Source: Montifringilla adamsi (Eukaryota > Chordata > Aves > Passeriformes > Passeridae). From it: DNA of 64,000 nt. The translations under genes and the position numbers were made by a program. Where the stretch lies: assembly GCA_017590115.1 (NCBI GenBank), contig JAGGNK010000114.1, positions 186,001 through 250,000 on the forward strand, in the 5' to 3' direction. The notes beneath the pieces were generated by a model that worked only from the letters and a program-made list of their open reading frames with translations, had not been told where the DNA came from and did no database searches. This document shows, piece by piece, positions 60,710-64,000 of this stretch (position 1 is its first letter; each line of letters begins with the position of its first letter).

Positions 60710-63700
60710 GCTAATGCAGATAGCACCTGCAAATGGATCCATAAAAAGAGGCAAGTTCCCATTCACTGAAGTGAGGGACAGAAGGATGCTCCTGTACCTG
60801 CACCCCTCCTCCACAGCACACCTTCAGGCATATTCCTCTGCAGGGCTTCGGTGTGACTGATTCAAATGGCAGAGGAGATGGGGGTTACCTTCTGCAGGTG
60901 GAGTGAGTGCTGGATCATTTCCATGTGAAAGTGCCTCCTTTGTTCCGAATTTGCAGCAAAGTCGGAGGGGGGGGGGGGGGGGGGGGGGGAAAGAAAAGTT
61001 TTGAATAATGTGACAAGAACTAAAGATAACTTGGGCTGTGATCTCTGCCTCAGACTAGAGTTAGCGTGCAAATAAAGCAAGGAGACAGAAAGATTTAACA
61101 GCACAGCAGAGCTGTCAGGAAATGGTCCCTCAGTCTGTCCCCCTCCTTTCCTAGCTGAGGGAAGCTGAGAGGGGATTTCCAGATCCTGTCAAATAGCCCT
61201 GCTGGGAAATCTCCATCTCTCCCAGGCTTATTGTGTTTTCTTTCTTTTTCTCTCTCTCGACGTCTTTTCCCCATCACAGGAGTATCCAACATCTTCCATT
61301 TAAAATAATTAACAATAATGAGGTCCCTGGTGAACTTCATAGAATGACTGTAATTTCTGTCTTTTCTAAGAGAAATTCTGCCTTGGGCTGGGTGATGTGC
61401 CTCCCCACAGGGATGATGAAACCCTCCTTGTATATTTGAAACCATTGACCAGGGAAGAGATGAATCTAAATTCCTTTAATAGCCTGTGAGCTGGGCATAC
61501 TGCATGGGGAGGGGGGATGCAAGCCAGGAAATACTTCCTCTGCCCCCAAAAATATGCCTTTTATTATTTTCAAAAAGCCATGATTTCCAGAACTGGACAT
61601 GAGGATGCCCAGTTTTAAAGAACACCCTTTTCAAAGGACACAATAACACCCAATTTTGGCAGAATTGCCTGAAACAATACAGTCATGAGCCTCAGCCTCT
61701 CCTCTTTTCCCCTTCACTCTCTAAAATGGAAGGCATGGCAGGAGGCTGGGCAAGAGCTCCACATTTGGGGTTTATGGAGCTCTCACATCCCAGACAAAAC
61801 CATAGCAGACACCTGACCAGGAATGCCCTCACCAGCATGGGATGCTCAAGCCCTAGGCCTGCAGGGTTCCTAATCATGCACTGCTCCCCTTGAGGTCCTG
61901 CCCCAAGGGCAACCTGTGGGTCAGAAAGGGAGGAGGAGAACTGGGGGTGTTGGTTGGGCACTCCTTTGTCAGATTTTACTTTGGGATGTCAGAGGGGCAG
62001 TTTCCCTCTGCCTGCCCCAGCCCTGCTCCAGAATTATGTGGTGGCTACTGACATGGTCCATGTACTCCAAAGTTCCAGGGTAGCTACCACAGCTCTTGGC
62101 CCCTGTGGCAGGCTTCCTCTCCATGGCTAATTGCTAGCATCTGTTGGTACAACCATTTTAGCCACTTGCAAAATCCAGGGTGGGGATCTTTAGGCTTTCC
62201 ATAAGAAACCACTGTCTTTCAGGAGGGGATTATACGTTTACTGGAGCCATGAGAAAGAACATGCAGATCTAGCAGGGCCAGGCAGCCCTACAGGCAACAG
62301 GGCAAGGGAAAACTACCTTCTTATTTATTACATGAGGCAGGAGTCTGTGTTTCCACTCCTTCCTTGTGTTCACACACAAGATTCCGAGGCAGCAGAAGCA
62401 GGGGCTTTGCCCACTTCCACCAGTGCCCTGTAGAAGTGTTTTCTGGCTGAGGACAAACCTCTGCCCCCAGATATTAAATGAGAAAGTCCCATTCCTACTG
62501 CTGCTTTTTTGCAGCAGTGTTACAGAACTGGGATTTGGAGGTGGTAACAAAACTTTCCCTGCTGGGTTATTCTGTAGTCCTTCACCGGTGCCTCCTGAGG
62601 CCCCCAGTCATGGAAACACAGCGTTATTGCTGCCTCTGCAGGCAGGGGCAAGCAGGCACAGAGGGATGGGCAGCTGGCTACAGTGAAGGCAGGAACAGGA
62701 TTCCTTTGCCCTGGCCCTCAGTCTGGAGTGGACTCCCCTTCCCTTCCCACTCATCTCCATCAAGCCATCAGACTGGGACACCTCCTGTTACCTTCCCAGT
62801 TATTGTTTTCCTTGCTCCATAGGTTTGCAGAGCTCCATGGACAGCAGAGTGTTGTGAAAGGGAAAGATGCTTCACTTCACCTGGAGTTCAGGACTTCAGC
62901 ATTTCCATTTGTTCCAGGTAGGAAATGCAGGTAAAAAAAAACCCAACCAAAAAAATTCTCCACAGTTCTCCATGAAAGAACTGTTAAAAACCATCTTAAT
63001 TTGACTGAAGCATTTTGTGTCAATTTTTGCCTTTTAGTTAATGACATGTTACAGTGGAGATAATAACCCTTAAAAAGCAGTCACATTAAAATGCTGTTCC
63101 TGGAAATCAAAACATTTAACTCTGTGACAATATTGAAACCTTCCTCTTCCCTGCTTTCAATCTTCCTCGTTGTTCCCATTTTCCACAAAACACAGTTGAC
63201 GTGGCTGCCTCTGACTGCATACTCATAAAATTAAACAGTAAGATTTAAAGGCTCATGTGATGTGACGAACTGGATAGCTCATCTGGCTTAAAAATCTCCT
63301 CCATCCTTACTCCTTCTGTCTCCTAAAGACTTCCCACCTTTTTGGTTTCTAGTGTGTCAGAACTGCCTCTGTATTTGTGTCTGTATCTGTATCCATGTAT
63401 GTACCCATATCCATAGCTCTGTGCTCCATATGCCCATTGCTTTCTGAACTGCATCACATCACAAACACTCCCAGGTGACCCATTCTGGCAGAGCAGCACT
63501 GGGCTGCACCTTCAGACTTCCCTGGCTACTCTCAGAGCAGAGGACATCTCCTCCACCCCCTGCACCTCAGCTATGAGATGGACCTGTGCAACACCTGTGC
63601 AAGAGTCTGCCACAAGCAGAAGTACAGCTGAACTCCAAGGCAGGCAAGAATTGGGTCTGAACTTTATGGCTTGTCAGTTAGTCCTTAGCCTCTCACTAGA

Positions 63701-64000
63701 AAGCAAAAAATACTGCTAATCAGAGCAAGTTAGCATATTTTGAGATTTCAGCCTGGACTTTATGTAGCTGTAAATGCAGAATTCAAAACCATAAATCAAA
63801 TATCAGGAGTTGGGTTTGGATGCCAGGCTACTGCTGCTGGATTTAAAGGGTCACTTTTCTTCCTGCTGCCCAATATATATGAGCTACAAAACAGTGGGTT
63901 AGAAGTGATTTCTTTGATCATCAGTAGATTACCTCTGGGATGGGTGTTCCCCCTCCTGAAGAGCCCAGAACTGTGATGCTCTGTGGGTTACACCACAGAG
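60710..64000. other. Intergenic sequence to the window end
   Basis: No gene is recognised. It holds a G23 run (60967-60989), an 8-bp hairpin with a T6 loop (62507-62528), an 8-bp hairpin (62962-62984) and a weak TATCTG/TATCCA-like repetitive stretch at about 63371-63415. Confidence 0.5.
60967..60989. repeat. Homopolymer run G23
   Basis: 23 consecutive G lie on the + strand. It is a second long poly-G in the window, and its length may be affected by sequencing error. Confidence 0.9.

Noticed and set aside
62507..62528. Hairpin with T6 resembling a bacterial terminator
   Set aside because: The T run is the loop, not a tail, the DNA is vertebrate nuclear, and an 8-bp stem is expected by chance in a window this size.
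62962..62984. 8-bp hairpin ACAGTTCT/AGAACTGT
   Set aside because: Stems of 8 bp with short loops are expected about eight times in 64 kb.

Overview
The window looks like nuclear DNA from a bird, most likely a passerine. Three things support this. It carries several truncated CR1 LINE 3' ends, which are the standard avian repeat. It carries one solo endogenous-retrovirus LTR of a type I associate with songbird genomes. The only recognisable protein-coding gene has vertebrate intron-exon structure. Most of the 64 kb is non-coding, and I see no bacterial features, operons or CRISPR arrays.

The one gene is RHOU (Wrch-1, an atypical Cdc42-like Rho GTPase) on the + strand. Its CpG-island promoter starts near 7.25 kb. 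The island is interrupted by a run of 558 N (7582-8139), which hides the start codon, the first roughly 16 residues and possibly the transcription start. The visible coding exons are 8140-8354, 9123-9181 and 12190-12645, with GT-AG introns in phases 1 and 0. Together they give 242 residues running from the alanine/glycine-rich N-terminal extension to the C-terminal CCFV. A 3' UTR of about 2.5 kb follows, ending near 15.18 kb after an AATAAA at 15164-15169.

Upstream (1-7.25 kb) and downstream (15.2-64 kb) I find no further gene that can be supported. The downstream part holds a solo LTR with a near-perfect target-site duplication (18448-18832), CR1 fragments at about 18.93, 30.46, 31.74, 52.87 and 60.40 kb, simple repeats, and an isolated CpG-rich patch at 56.53-57.09 kb. 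The simple repeats are a G36 run, a G23 run, an A39 run and a long GGGAAA array.

The least expected structure is a cluster of short-loop perfect inverted repeats between 28.8 and 36.3 kb, with stems of 12, 13, 16 and 12 bp. A second pattern is a set of exact 13-bp tandem duplications at four separate places. Both look like products of local replication errors (template switching or slippage) rather than a new system. I did not find a convincing undescribed biological system here.
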